Source: Roseovarius gahaiensis (lineage in GTDB: Bacteria > Pseudomonadota > Alphaproteobacteria > Rhodobacterales > Rhodobacteraceae). From it: a stretch of 45,322 nucleotides of DNA. The stretch covers positions 1-45,322 of the forward strand of contig NZ_JAAORB010000024.1 of NCBI RefSeq assembly GCF_011601345.1, in the 5' to 3' direction. Numbering within the stretch: the stretch's first letter is position 1; every line of letters begins with the position of its first letter. Positions 23,095 through 31,755 of the stretch are shown here, piece by piece. The notes under the pieces are model-generated. The model was not told where the DNA came from. It did not search any database and worked only from the letters and a program-made list of their open reading frames with translations. The translations under genes and the position numbers were made by a program.

Positions 23095-24665
23095 GTGTCG
23101 CCAACCAAATCTCTCGCGCGGTCACGCAGGATAAACTTCTGGATCTTGCCCGTCGCGGTGCGAGGCAATTCTCCGAATACAAAGCGTTTGGGCCGTTTGA
23201 AGCCGGCAAGGTGCTGTCGACAAAATTGCTCCAGCGCAGTGGGTTCCAGGGATCGGCCATCCTTCAGTTCTATGAATGCGCAAGGCACCTCGCCCCATTT
23301 CGGGTCAGGCGCCGCGACGACCGAGGCCAGCAAGATATCCGGGTGACGGTGCAGCACCGTTTCGACCTCTAGGCTGGAGAGGTTTTCTCCCCCCGAGATA
23401 ATGATGTCCTTGGCGCGGTCACGGATTTCGATCTGCCCGTCGGAATGCATCACCGCAAGATCGCCGGTACGAAAAACGCCGCCGCGGAACGCCTCTTCGG
23501 TGGCCTCCGGTTTGCGGAAATACCCCGCCATGACGGTGTTGCCCGCCAGCACGATCTCACCCACGGTCTGGCCATCGGCAGGCACATCCCTGTCCGCCTC
23601 GTCGACCACGCGCGCACGTCCGGCCGTCAGATGGCGTCGCCCCTGACGCGCCATAAGCGCCGCGCGGGTCTCCAAATCGGCCTCCAGGTCGCCGGGGTCG
23701 TTGATGGTAGCGGGGCCGTAGCTTTCAGTCAGCCCATACATATGATTCAGATCGAACCCTAGCTTCGAGAGCCCCGCTAAAAGCGCGGTCGTAGGGGCCG
23801 CGCCGCCGGTGGTGACACGCACGCGCGTGGCCGGGGCCTCGGTGGCGTGCTCCAGCAGCATATAAAGAACGACCGGCGCGCAACTCATATGGGTGACGGC
23901 GCGCGCCGTGATCGTTTCAAGGATCAACTTTGGATCGACGCGGTCCAGACAGACATGCAGCCCCCCGGCCGCCGTCACCGCCCAAGTATGGCACCAGCCG
24001 TTGCAATGGAACATCGGCAGCGTCCAGAGATAGCGGCTTTCTGATGTCACTCCGAGCGCCAGAACATTACCAAGCGCGTTAAGACATACCCCCCGATGGG
24101 TATAGACGACCCCCTTGGGCCGACCGGTGGTGCCGGATGTATAATTGAGCGTGATGGGCTGATGCTCGTCGGTGATTTCGCCGGTAAGGTCCAGAACCGG
24201 TGCAGGGCCTTGAAAAAAATTCAGCGCCGATGTGTCGGACGGGGTGTCGCAAAGCGTGTAAATCGGCACCGGGCAATCCGGAAGATTGGGGCGGCACGCG
24301 GGGTCTGTCAACATCAGCTTGGCGCCTGAATCCTCTAGAATATAGCGGATTTCATCTGTATTCAGGCGCGTGTTGATCGCATTCAGCACCGCACCAAGCG
24401 CCGGCACGGCGAAATGCGCAGCCAACATTTCGGGCCGGTTGATCAGCATGACCGACACAACATCGCCCTTGCCCACGCCCCGAGCGCGCAGCCAGCCCGC
24501 CATGCGCGCGACGACATCGCCGAATTCGGCATACGTCCAGACAGTGTCGCCCCACGCCACGCCGGCCCGGGCGCCATGCACTTCAAGGGTGCGTGCCAGA
24601 TGGTCCAGCGGTGTCAGCGGCCTTGTGTTGGCGGCCCGCGGGGCCAGATGTGGATCAGTGAACAT
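23091..24665 (-). CDS. Acyl-CoA synthetase (AMP-binding; LvaE-like role)
   Basis: A 524-residue acid:CoA ligase. The AMP-binding P-loop is ITLNYTSGTTGRPKG, A5 is MYGLTESYGPA, A7 is GVFRTGDLAVMHSDG, and the C-terminal catalytic lysine is in the normal PRTATGKIQKF. DRAKDIIISGGENLSSLEVE is the hinge. It resembles medium/long-chain fatty acyl-CoA ligases; the true chain length is not readable. ATG 24665 with GGGAGGAGG upstream is preferred over an upstream alternative. It lies 24 nt after the dehydrogenase gene. It is expected to activate the acid imported by the TRAP system. Confidence 0.93.
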   Translation of the reverse strand: MFTDPHLAPRAANTRPLTPLDHLARTLEVHGARAGVAWGDTVWTYAEFGDVVARMAGWLRARGVGKGDVVSVMLINRPEMLAAHFAVPALGAVLNAINTRLNTDEIRYILEDSGAKLMLTDPACRPNLPDCPVPIYTLCDTPSDTSALNFFQGPAPVLDLTGEITDEHQPITLNYTSGTTGRPKGVVYTHRGVCLNALGNVLALGVTSESRYLWTLPMFHCNGWCHTWAVTAAGGLHVCLDRVDPKLILETITARAVTHMSCAPVVLYMLLEHATEAPATRVRVTTGGAAPTTALLAGLSKLGFDLNHMYGLTESYGPATINDPGDLEADLETRAALMARQGRRHLTAGRARVVDEADRDVPADGQTVGEIVLAGNTVMAGYFRKPEATEEAFRGGVFRTGDLAVMHSDGQIEIRDRAKDIIISGGENLSSLEVETVLHRHPDILLASVVAAPDPKWGEVPCAFIELKDGRSLEPTALEQFCRQHLAGFKRPKRFVFGELPRTATGKIQKFILRDRARDLVGDT

Positions 24666-24689
24666 TGCGCCTCCTCCCAAAGTCGCAGC

Positions 24690-25898
24690 TCAGATCGTGT
24701 CGGGCTGCCATGTCCAGAAGGCGCGCCCTTCGTCGGACAGGTGGCGGTTGAGCACCATCTGATGAACCTCGTCAGCCCCATCGACCAGACGCGCCTGACG
24801 GGCATACCGGTAGATCCATTCAAGAACGGTATCCTTGGAATAACCGCGTGCGCCATTGATCTGGATCGCCACATCGGCGGCCTTATGCAAAAGGTTCGCG
24901 CAATGGATCTTCGCCATCGAGACTTCCTTTTTGGCGAAACTGCCCTGATCCAGCGCCCAGGCCGCCTTCATGACCAGCAAACGCCCAATCTCGATTCCCA
25001 TCGCCAGATCACCCATCTTGATCTGGATACTTTCCCGATCCGACAAGCGCACACCGAACCCGTGACGGTTATCGGCATACTCGCGTGCAATCTCGGTGCA
25101 GCGTTTGGCCAGACCCAGCCAACGCATGCAATGGGTCAGACGTGCTGGCCCCAGCCGCATCTGGGTGATCTTCAAACCCATCCCCTCTCCCATTATGATG
25201 CGATCGGCAGGCAGTTCCATATCCTCGTAAACCAATTCGCAATGCCCACCGTGCTCTTCGGGGCCCATGATCGGGATGCGACGGTCGATGCGCCAGCCGG
25301 GTTCATCCTTGTGATGCAAGAACGCGGTCAGTCCCCGGCGTGGATCGTCCGATGTCCGCGCAAGAAGGATGAAATGGCTGGCATCCGCCGCGCCGGTGAT
25401 GAACCACTTGCGCCCGCGAATGACATACATTTCGCCCTTTTTCTTGGCCGTGGTGAGCATCATGCCCGGATCAGACCCGCCACCCGGATGCGGCTCGGTC
25501 ATAACGAACGAGGACCGCACGTCGCCCTGCACGATGGGCGCCAGCCAGCGTTCCTTCTGTTCGCGCGTACCCGCCTGTTCCAACACCATCATGTTGCCGT
25601 CGTCGGGTGCGGCCGAGTTGAAAATGACCGGGCCGAAAATCGAGCGGTTCATTTCTTCGTAACATACCGCCATCCCGATCTTGCCCAGACCCTGACCGCC
25701 AGTCTCGGGCTGGAGTTGCAAGCACCACAGCCCTTCGTCCCGCGCCTTGTCGCGCAGGGGTTCCATCCAGTCATGAGCGATATTGCCGTGATCATCCCAA
25801 GCCTCGGGCCGATCCTCGATCGGGATAATCTCATCTTCCACGAGACGCGCGATCCGAGCGCGGAAATCCTCGATCCGGGGAGAAATCGTGAAGTCCAT
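24690..25898 (-). CDS. Acyl-CoA dehydrogenase of the ACAD10/11 type (LvaC-like)
   Basis: 402 residues with the standard ACAD domains: helical N-terminus, a FAD-contact strand SSFVMTEPHPGGGSDP (about 129-144), RKWFITGAADASHFILLART and the helical C-domain HGFGVRLSDRESIQIKMGDL. The position that in MCAD holds the catalytic Glu (YEGTxxIQ) reads VDGADEVHQ (372-380), without Glu, and the alternative Glu position is PARLTHC. This 'DG-DEVH' form is, from recall, that of ACAD10/11 and LvaC, which act on 4-phosphoacyl-CoA by eliminating phosphate. ATG 25898 is chosen over an upstream TTG. It lies 11 nt after the SDR gene and before the ligase. Confidence 0.9.
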   Translation of the reverse strand: MDFTISPRIEDFRARIARLVEDEIIPIEDRPEAWDDHGNIAHDWMEPLRDKARDEGLWCLQLQPETGGQGLGKIGMAVCYEEMNRSIFGPVIFNSAAPDDGNMMVLEQAGTREQKERWLAPIVQGDVRSSFVMTEPHPGGGSDPGMMLTTAKKKGEMYVIRGRKWFITGAADASHFILLARTSDDPRRGLTAFLHHKDEPGWRIDRRIPIMGPEEHGGHCELVYEDMELPADRIIMGEGMGLKITQMRLGPARLTHCMRWLGLAKRCTEIAREYADNRHGFGVRLSDRESIQIKMGDLAMGIEIGRLLVMKAAWALDQGSFAKKEVSMAKIHCANLLHKAADVAIQINGARGYSKDTVLEWIYRYARQARLVDGADEVHQMVLNRHLSDEGRAFWTWQPDTI

Positions 25899-25909
25899 GT
25901 GTCCGTCCT

Positions 25910-26683
25910 TCAAAGCGATGAAACAAGATGGCCGCCATCGGCGACGATTTCGGTGCCAGTCATGAAACGGCCCAGATCGGAAACCAGAAGCAACAGGGGC
26001 CCGTCCAGATCAGACGGTTGCCCCAAACGGCGTTGCGGCACGCGGCGGATTAACGCCCGGCCCGGGTCCGAGGCGAAGAAATCCCGGTTTAACTCGGTCT
26101 CGATATAGCCCGGGCACAAAGCATTGACGCGGATGTTATGCCTTGCCCATTCCAGCGCCAGCGCCCGCGAAAGCTGCATCAGCCCGGCCTTTGACGCCGC
26201 ATAGGCCGCCACGTGGCCCGCGACCCGAAGGCCAAGGATTGAGCCAACATTGACGATAACGCCACCGGCGCCACGTGCAACCATTGCGGCACCCGCTTCA
26301 CGCGCGACATGAAACGCGCCCTTGAGGTTAGTGTCGATAATGCGATCAAAATCTTCGGGCTGATGATCGAACGCCGATGCAGAGGCAGTAGTGCCGGCGT
26401 TGTTAATAACGATGTCAAATGCTTGGCCACTCATCGCGGCGGTTACAGAGGCTGGATCGGCAACGTCCATCTCCAGAGGGTCCGCTCGACCGCCGCCCGC
26501 GCAGATATCGTCGCATAGAGCGGTCGTCTTGCTGATACGGCGTGCGGCCGCTGTCACCTGCACGCCTTCGCGCGCTAAAACACGCGCAAAATGTGCGCCA
26601 AGGCCGGATGAGGCTCCGGTCACAAGGGCGCGCTTGCCGCTCAGCCCCGGCCAGATCGTCGGATTCGCGTTGTCTGTCGCCAT
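25910..26683 (-). CDS. Short-chain dehydrogenase/reductase (LvaD-like position)
   Basis: A 257-residue classical SDR. The cofactor loop is ALVTGASSGLGAHFARVLAR, NNAG is VINNAGTTA, and the catalytic Ser-Tyr-Lys are in NVGSILGLR and YAASKAG. AARRIS after the second strand suggests NADP(H) because Arg residues follow it. PGYIETELN is the usual substrate loop. ATG 26683 follows GGAGGGGAGG. It is the first gene of the operon, under the putative TetR operator. In the proposed pathway it would reduce a 4-keto acyl-CoA to the 4-hydroxy form; reduction of a 3-keto acyl-CoA is the alternative. Confidence 0.9.
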   Translation of the reverse strand: MATDNANPTIWPGLSGKRALVTGASSGLGAHFARVLAREGVQVTAAARRISKTTALCDDICAGGGRADPLEMDVADPASVTAAMSGQAFDIVINNAGTTASASAFDHQPEDFDRIIDTNLKGAFHVAREAGAAMVARGAGGVIVNVGSILGLRVAGHVAAYAASKAGLMQLSRALALEWARHNIRVNALCPGYIETELNRDFFASDPGRALIRRVPQRRLGQPSDLDGPLLLLVSDLGRFMTGTEIVADGGHLVSSL

Positions 26684-26724
26684 GGTCGTCAAAGGCCTCC
26701 CCTCCCTTGAAGACCTGCCAGAAT

Positions 26725-26754
26725 ATATTTTCGAGCAAGTGTTCGATTTTGTAA
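26725..26754 (-). promoter_or_regulatory. Operon promoter with palindromic operator in its spacer
   Basis: On the minus strand TTACAA (26754-26749), 18 bp, AAATAT (26730-26725) can serve as -35/-10. The spacer holds the near-palindrome TCGAGCAAGTGTTCGA (26731-26746; TCGA-N8-TCGA, 6 of 7 arm pairs). It lies between the SDR gene and the divergent TetR gene, the expected place for TetR repression of both. Confidence 0.55.
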
Positions 26755-26841
26755 CTTAAAGCGAAACTTCCATTCGCGCAAGCCCCCTCTTGGTGACGGG
26801 TTGGCCTTCTGATAGCCTACGGACAAGATTTAGGGACATGC

Positions 26842-27546
26842 ATGCTGGATATTGAAGATCTGACGACCGAGGAACTGTGCCGCTACATGCTGAATCGGCA
26901 TAGCGGCACGATTAGCGTACAAAAACCCGATTTTGCCCTGCGAAAACTGACAGTCATTATCTCCGCTGCCCTTGAGTTATCCAATCGCAAAGGCTTTCAG
27001 GCAATGTCTCTACGGGATTTGTCGCACGCTTCGGGCGTGTCGATGGGCGGCCTTTATGCCTATTTCGACAGCAAGACCACGCTTGTGAACATGATTCTGT
27101 CCGAGGTGACGGCGGCCACACAGAGAGTGTTATCTAACCCTCCCGATACGGTGCGGGGAAATCCAGTGGCACATCTCAGATGGCTGATATCGACCCATGT
27201 GCGGATGACAGAAGAGATGCACCCCTGGTTCACCTTCGCATTCATGGAAGCCAAGAACTTCCCACCGGAAGAGCGTCGCAAAGCTATCGACAGTGAGGAA
27301 CTGACCGAAGGCTTTTTCAAGCAAGTGCTGGAAGATGGCATCGGCATGGGTGCGTTCCGGACCGATACCTCGCCTTTGCTGCCCGCGCTGATTAAGCCTC
27401 TTTTGCAGGACTGGTATGTCAAACGTGCCAAGTATAAACGCCGGAGTGTGACAATCGATACGTATATTTCTACTGTGCAGGATCTTGTCGAGTCGGCCTG
27501 TCTGGCCGAACGATCCGCAACTGCTTTGACCGGCACCAAATCCTGA
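26842..27546 (+). CDS. TetR/AcrR-family regulator
   Basis: A 234-residue TetR-type repressor. The HTH is at about 50-77: GFQAMSLRDLSHASGVSMGG followed by LYAYFDSKTTLV. An N-terminal extension of about 30 residues precedes the DNA-binding domain. The C-terminal ligand domain (EMHPWFTFAFMEAKNF...LIKPLLQDWYVKRAKYKR) resembles those of regulators of acyl-CoA catabolism (fatty acid or aromatic), an inference from context. It is divergent from the operon and shares a 158-bp intergenic region with it. Likely ligand: an acyl-CoA intermediate. Confidence 0.9.
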   Translation: MLDIEDLTTEELCRYMLNRHSGTISVQKPDFALRKLTVIISAALELSNRKGFQAMSLRDLSHASGVSMGGLYAYFDSKTTLVNMILSEVTAATQRVLSNPPDTVRGNPVAHLRWLISTHVRMTEEMHPWFTFAFMEAKNFPPEERRKAIDSEELTEGFFKQVLEDGIGMGAFRTDTSPLLPALIKPLLQDWYVKRAKYKRRSVTIDTYISTVQDLVESACLAERSATALTGTKS

Positions 27547-27614
27547 CGGTTGCGCCTGTTACGCGACTTCTGCCATTGATGAGTGATTAATGGGCGAAAA
27601 TCTCTTCAAGCCAG

Positions 27615-27642
27615 GCTTCGCGGTGCCTACCAGCCGCGAAGC
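27615..27642. terminator. Hairpin between convergent TetR and CurA-like genes
   Basis: GCTTCGCGG (27615-27623) and CCGCGAAGC (27634-27642), perfect 9-bp stem with 10-nt loop, lies between the two convergent stops. It lacks a clear T-run, so its action as a bidirectional terminator is likely from position only. Confidence 0.55.
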
Positions 27643-27719
27643 GCGTCTGATCATGTCACCGCCCAGTCTCAATATTCAACGCTTGGTCGGCCAGATTTGA
27701 CACAATCGCCAAGCGGGCC

Positions 27720-28751
27720 TCATGCGACCCTAACGACCATCTTGCCGAAGTTTCGCCCCGCTAGAAGATCGTTGAACGCCGCGGGTGCTGCCTCAAGCCC
27801 CTCGACTATGTGTTCCTTGTAGTGAACGCGACCGTCGGCAATCCACTCGGTCATGTCCTTGTGAAATTCTTCATAGACGCTCCGAGGAAAGCTGTCGAAT
27901 ATGATGAAGCCCTCGACCTTCACCTTCATTCGAAGGATCGTACTCATGATGGCGGGGCCGTGATCAGGTCCGTCCGGCAGGCCTGCGAGGTTATACCATG
28001 ACACCATTCCGCAGACCGGCATCCGTGAAAACGGGTTCAACAACGGCAGCACGGCATAAAGAACCTTACCGCCCACATTCTCGAAATAGACATCGATCCC
28101 GTCCGGGCAGGCCTCGGCCAGTTGGGCTGCGAAATCATCAGCCTGATGGTCAATGCATGCATGAAAGCCCAGCGTCTCGGTCACATGGGCGCATTTTTCG
28201 GGCCCGCCCGCGATACCAACAACCCGGCACCCCTTGAGACGCGCAATCTGCCCCACCGTCGCGCCAACCGGTCCGGAGGCCGCCGCGACCACCACTGTCT
28301 CGCCGGGTTTCGGCGCGCCAATTTTCAAAAGCCCAGCATAGGCCGTATAGCCGGGCATGCCCAGAATACCAAGCGCCCACGAGGGGTTTTCCGGGGCCGT
28401 TCCGAGGCTCGTCACGTCCGTGCCATCGGACAACGCGTAGTCCTGCCAGCCGCTCCCCGCCAGCACATGATCGCCCGGCGCGAACCCGTCCAGGTTGGAC
28501 TCCACAACCTCGGCAACCACTTGTCCCGTCATCACCTCGCCGATCCCGACAGGTGTCGCGTAGGACTTTGCGTCGTTCATCCGGCCCCGCATATAGGGAT
28601 CAAGCGAGAGATACTCGGTGCGCAACAACATCTGTGCCTCGTCCGGCTGCGGCACCTTCGTTTTCTCAAGGCGCAGCGTGTTCTCGTCGGGGGCGCCGTT
28701 GGGCCGTTCAGCAAGAACAAAGCGGCGGTTGAATTCGGGTGTTTGCGGCAT
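27720..28751 (-). CDS. NADP-dependent oxidoreductase (CurA/leukotriene B4 12-hydroxydehydrogenase type)
   Basis: A 343-residue zinc-free MDR enzyme that reduces alpha,beta-unsaturated carbonyls. Typical signatures are YLSLDPYMRGRMNDAKSYA, GEVMTGQVVAEVVES, LGMPGYTAYAGLLKIG, the nucleotide loop VVAAASGPVGATVGQIARLKG with the usual AASG-VG, and DVYFENVGGKVLYAVLPLL. ATG 28751 has AAAGGAAA before it; the upstream open extension is not supported. It stands alone, convergent to the TetR gene. A link to the operon (enal or enone clean-up) is possible but not shown. Confidence 0.9.
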   Translation of the reverse strand: MPQTPEFNRRFVLAERPNGAPDENTLRLEKTKVPQPDEAQMLLRTEYLSLDPYMRGRMNDAKSYATPVGIGEVMTGQVVAEVVESNLDGFAPGDHVLAGSGWQDYALSDGTDVTSLGTAPENPSWALGILGMPGYTAYAGLLKIGAPKPGETVVVAAASGPVGATVGQIARLKGCRVVGIAGGPEKCAHVTETLGFHACIDHQADDFAAQLAEACPDGIDVYFENVGGKVLYAVLPLLNPFSRMPVCGMVSWYNLAGLPDGPDHGPAIMSTILRMKVKVEGFIIFDSFPRSVYEEFHKDMTEWIADGRVHYKEHIVEGLEAAPAAFNDLLAGRNFGKMVVRVA

Positions 28752-29353
28752 CGTGTGGCTTTCCTTTTTCGAGGTCTTGTCGGCGTTGTGATCCGCTGCA
28801 AATCGCAGAAGAGCCCTCAAACGCTGTCGCTGTTGCATATCCTTCGTTGAAGCCTGATTTGACCGTCAGTGTCAACAAGGTCGCTTCGAAGTCTAACGTT
28901 GCACATTTACAGCGTCCTACTGTGCATGCCGGCAGCCAGAACGACCTACAACGTCATCGAGTTCAAAGGCGCGTGCCGTCTGGCCTCTTTGCGTGAAACG
29001 GACGCAAAGGGCTGACAGCCGTCATCTAGCAGATGCGGTGAAATCGAAGCTCCGTCCGCTCTGCCGTCATTAGCTGATTGCAAATGCTGCGCGGGGTTTG
29101 AATGGCCGCTTCGAAGGGCAGAACGGCAGCACTGGGCTGGGTCATTCAAATTTAAGGAACCGGGCCGTCTTCACTGACGGCCCTGAGCCGAACTTGGGTA
29201 CCGTGATCCAGTACTGGAGTGCAGCCTGTGATTTCGGACCTTCGCTTCAGACGCACATCTGGAGGCGGTGCCTTTGGTTAAATTCCGCGCTGGGGAACGC
29301 CACCCCACCTTCCGCAATGGGTTCCGCGCAATCATACGATTGCGCAGCATCCT
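28752..29353. other. 600 bp without a convincing gene
   Basis: Open frames here have no recognisable family. The one structure seen is the hairpin GGGCCGTC-TTCACT-GACGGCCC at 29162-29183, downstream of the histidine kinase on the minus strand and a plausible terminator for it. Confidence 0.4.
29162..29183 (-). terminator. Hairpin downstream of the histidine kinase
   Basis: Perfect 8-bp stem GGGCCGTC/GACGGCCC with a 6-nt loop. On the minus strand it is followed by GGTTCCTTAAATTTG, only a weak U-tract. Confidence 0.45.
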
Positions 29354-30673
29354 TCATGGCAGCGCCAGTGTCGCAGTTAGGCCGGAGGTGGCGTCGGATA
29401 GGGTCAGCCGCCCGCCTGCGGCTTCGGCGATCTCGGCGGCGATGGCGAGGCCGAGACCCGTGCCGGTTTCATCGGCGCGACCATGGCGGGCGATCAGGGC
29501 ATCGCGGCGGTCGGGCGGGATGCCGGGGCCGTCGTCTGTGATGGTCAGCAAGACCCACCCTTCTTGTGTCCGCGCCGACAGTGTCACGCTGAACCGGGCG
29601 TGGCGCGCGGCGTTTTCAGCCAGCGCTCCGAGCGCTTCGGACAGGTCGGCCGGGTCCAGTGCGACGCGCGTGCCAGTGGGGATGTCGATCCGCCAGTCCA
29701 ACCGCCCCCCATCAGGCGTGCGCTGCAGCACCGCAACCAGCCTCTCGGCGACCTCGCGCGCGTCGGCGCTGGCGTCGCTGGCGCGGGCAGCGGTTCGGGT
29801 GCGGGCCAGCTCGCGGTCCACCGTGCGGCGCATGGCGCGGGCCGTGTCCTCGATCCCTTCGGCCCGACCGTGGGCACCAGCCTCGCGCAGGCGGGCGGCT
29901 TCGCCCATCAGGGCCTGCAGCGGGGTCTTGAGGCCATGGGCCAGATCAGCGGCCCGGGCCCGCGCGCGGGCGCTTTCGGCCTCCCGCGCGGCCAGCAGTT
30001 CGTCGATCTCAGCGGCCACGGGGCGCAACTCCTGCGGCCAGTCTTCGCCCATGCGTTCGGCCCGACCGGCGCGCAATGCGGCGATCCGCGCGCCCAGCCC
30101 GCTGAGCGGCCGCAGCCCAACCCAAAGCTGGGCCCACCCCGCCCCCGTCAGCACCAGTGCCAGCAGCCCCAGATAGGGTGCAAGATCGGCCATGAAATCA
30201 CGTCTGGCGGCGTCAAGGTCGGTCACTGTCATGGCCACAGCGGCGCGGGCGGACCCACCGCCCAACCCTGCGGGCAGCGTGACCGAGCGCTCCAGCACCA
30301 GAAGCGCGTCCCCTTCTGGACCGGGCAGGCGGTGCACGTGAAGCCCGCCATCGCCCAGAGTGTCGGCGGGCAGGTCCAGCGCGCTATCCCAAAGCGAACG
30401 GGACCGCTGCAGGCCATCAGGCCCCTCGATCTGCCAGTAAAGCCCACCGTAGGGGCGCTGGAACCGTGGGTCTGCGGGGGTGCGGGCCAGCGTCAGGCCC
30501 TCTGGCCCGCGCTCAAGCCCCGCCAAGACCTGGTCAAGCTGCACACTCATCTCGGCCACTGCACGGCGTTCAACATGTGCCCCGAAGAGGTGCGACAGGC
30601 CGAAGGCCGCCAGCCCAAGCGCGGCGAGGATCGCAATGGCGCCAGCAAGCGCGAGGCGCAGCCGCAGGCTCAT
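29354..30673 (-). CDS. Sensor histidine kinase
   Basis: A 439-residue membrane sensor kinase. Transmembrane helix 1 is at about 5-30 (LALAGAIAILAALGLAAFGL), a periplasmic domain follows to about 160, and helix 2 is at about 165-185 (LGLLALVLTGAGW). The phospho-acceptor is His246 in RAADLAHGLKTPLQAL, the N box NAARHA, G1 ITDDGPGIP, and G2 ETGTGLGLAIAAEIAEAAGG. It is related in build to PhoQ/QseC-type kinases. The start overlaps the response regulator stop (ATGA). With the PepSY proteins nearby, metal, redox or envelope sensing is possible; the signal is unknown. Confidence 0.92.
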   Translation of the reverse strand: MSLRLRLALAGAIAILAALGLAAFGLSHLFGAHVERRAVAEMSVQLDQVLAGLERGPEGLTLARTPADPRFQRPYGGLYWQIEGPDGLQRSRSLWDSALDLPADTLGDGGLHVHRLPGPEGDALLVLERSVTLPAGLGGGSARAAVAMTVTDLDAARRDFMADLAPYLGLLALVLTGAGWAQLWVGLRPLSGLGARIAALRAGRAERMGEDWPQELRPVAAEIDELLAAREAESARARARAADLAHGLKTPLQALMGEAARLREAGAHGRAEGIEDTARAMRRTVDRELARTRTAARASDASADAREVAERLVAVLQRTPDGGRLDWRIDIPTGTRVALDPADLSEALGALAENAARHARFSVTLSARTQEGWVLLTITDDGPGIPPDRRDALIARHGRADETGTGLGLAIAAEIAEAAGGRLTLSDATSGLTATLALP

Positions 30674-31329
30674 GCGGTCTCCACGAAATATCCAAAGCCA
30701 CGCCGAGTGCCGATCACCCCTTGGCCGAGCTTGCGCCGGAGCCGCGCGATCACGGCCTCAAGCGCGTTGGCTTCGCGTGCATCGTCATCCCCGTAGAGGT
30801 GTTCCAGAAGTTCGGTGGGCGGCACGGGCCGGTCGAGGTTCTGCATCAGGTAGGCCAGTAAGCGGTATTCCAGCGCTGTGACCTGTACCGGCACACCGCG
30901 CACTGCGACACTCATTCGGTTGGTGTCAAGGCTGAGCGCGCCAGCCTCTTGCAGCGCGCCCGCATGCCCGCCAGACCGGCGCACCAAGGCGCGGGCGCGG
31001 GCCACCAGTTCTTCCATCCGGAATGGCTTGGGCAGGTAGTCGTCCGCGCCCGCCTCGATCCCCTCGACCCGCTCTTGCCAGGTGCCGCGCGCCGTCAACA
31101 CGAGAACCGGCATGGCCCGCCCGTTCGCGCGCCAACGTTTAAGAACCGCCAGCCCATCCATCCCCGGCAGGCCGAGATCCAGCACCACGAGATCATAATC
31201 CTCAGTATCGCCAAGGAACCAAGCATCCTCGCCGTCGCCTGTCCCCTCGACCCGGAAACCGGCTGCCGTCAGTGCGTCGGACAGGTCAGCCGCGATCCGG
31301 GGGTCATCCTCAACAGCGAGCGCGCGCAT
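30670..31329 (-). CDS. OmpR/PhoB-type response regulator
   Basis: 219 residues. The receiver domain has the acid pocket AVEDDP, the phospho-acceptor Asp51 in LVVLDLGLPGMDG, Thr in VLVLTARG and Lys in YLPKPF. The C-terminal winged helix includes VQVTALEYRLLAYLMQNLDR and ARLRRKLGQGVIGTRRGFGY. It begins 1 nt after the PepSY stop and overlaps the kinase start, so the three form one operon. A direct repeat CTGAC-N6-CTGAC upstream of PepSY is a candidate binding site. Confidence 0.93.
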   Translation of the reverse strand: MRALAVEDDPRIAADLSDALTAAGFRVEGTGDGEDAWFLGDTEDYDLVVLDLGLPGMDGLAVLKRWRANGRAMPVLVLTARGTWQERVEGIEAGADDYLPKPFRMEELVARARALVRRSGGHAGALQEAGALSLDTNRMSVAVRGVPVQVTALEYRLLAYLMQNLDRPVPPTELLEHLYGDDDAREANALEAVIARLRRKLGQGVIGTRRGFGYFVETA

Positions 31330-31330
31330 T

Positions 31331-31627
31331 TCAGTCGTCCTCCTCGCGCTCCAACTTCAGCACGGTTGCGGTCGCGGCATTGATCTCCATTTCGTAAAGC
31401 CGACCCTCCGGCGTCACCAGTTCCAACTCGTAGATCCAGCGGCCGTCGTCATGCTCCAATTCCAGCTCGATGACGCGGCCGGGGCGCACGGCCTCGGCTG
31501 CGGCAAGGATCTGTGAAAGCGGCAAAATCTCGCCCGCCTGCAAGGCGCGGCGGGCGCGGTCCTGATCGTCATCATCGGCCAGGGCGGGGGCAGCCAGAAG
31601 GGTAAGGAAAAGGGTAAGGCATCTCAT
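31331..31627 (-). CDS. Periplasmic PepSY-domain protein
   Basis: 98 residues from ATG 31627 (MRCLTLFLTLLAAPALADDD). The signal peptide is cleaved after ALA, and the mature part has one PepSY repeat: AEAVRPGRVIELELEHDDGR, IYELELVTPEGRLYEMEINA with the TATVLKLE end. Acidic residues crowd both termini. PepSY domains bind partner proteins or inhibit peptidases in the periplasm. As the first gene before a two-component pair it may modulate or report to the kinase (inference). Confidence 0.85.
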   Translation of the reverse strand: MRCLTLFLTLLAAPALADDDDQDRARRALQAGEILPLSQILAAAEAVRPGRVIELELEHDDGRWIYELELVTPEGRLYEMEINAATATVLKLEREEDD

Positions 31628-31652
31628 AGCGGCAGTATCTACCACCCCCGAC

Positions 31653-31668
31653 CTGACGACAAGCTGAC
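31653..31668. promoter_or_regulatory. PhoB/OmpR-like direct repeat
   Basis: CTGAC at 31653 and 31664, 11 bp apart (one helical turn), in the 128-bp divergent region between the PepSY-regulator operon and the PepSY-cytochrome operon. This is the spacing bound by OmpR/PhoB-family dimers, so the regulator may control both transcripts. Confidence 0.5.
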
Positions 31669-31755
31669 AGTGAGGATCAGGCCAGCGTCAGGCGGCAAAG
31701 TGCAAAAAGGGTCATTGGCGGCCACGGGGGCTGCCGGCAAAAACGGAGATATGAC

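Noticed and set aside
24414..26108. 564-codon open frame on the plus strand
   Set aside because: Runs antisense to the acyl-CoA dehydrogenase and ligase genes, which have full family motifs; no motif of its own.
29483..30796. 437-codon plus-strand frame
   Set aside because: Antisense to the histidine kinase in GC-rich DNA; composition-driven shadow.
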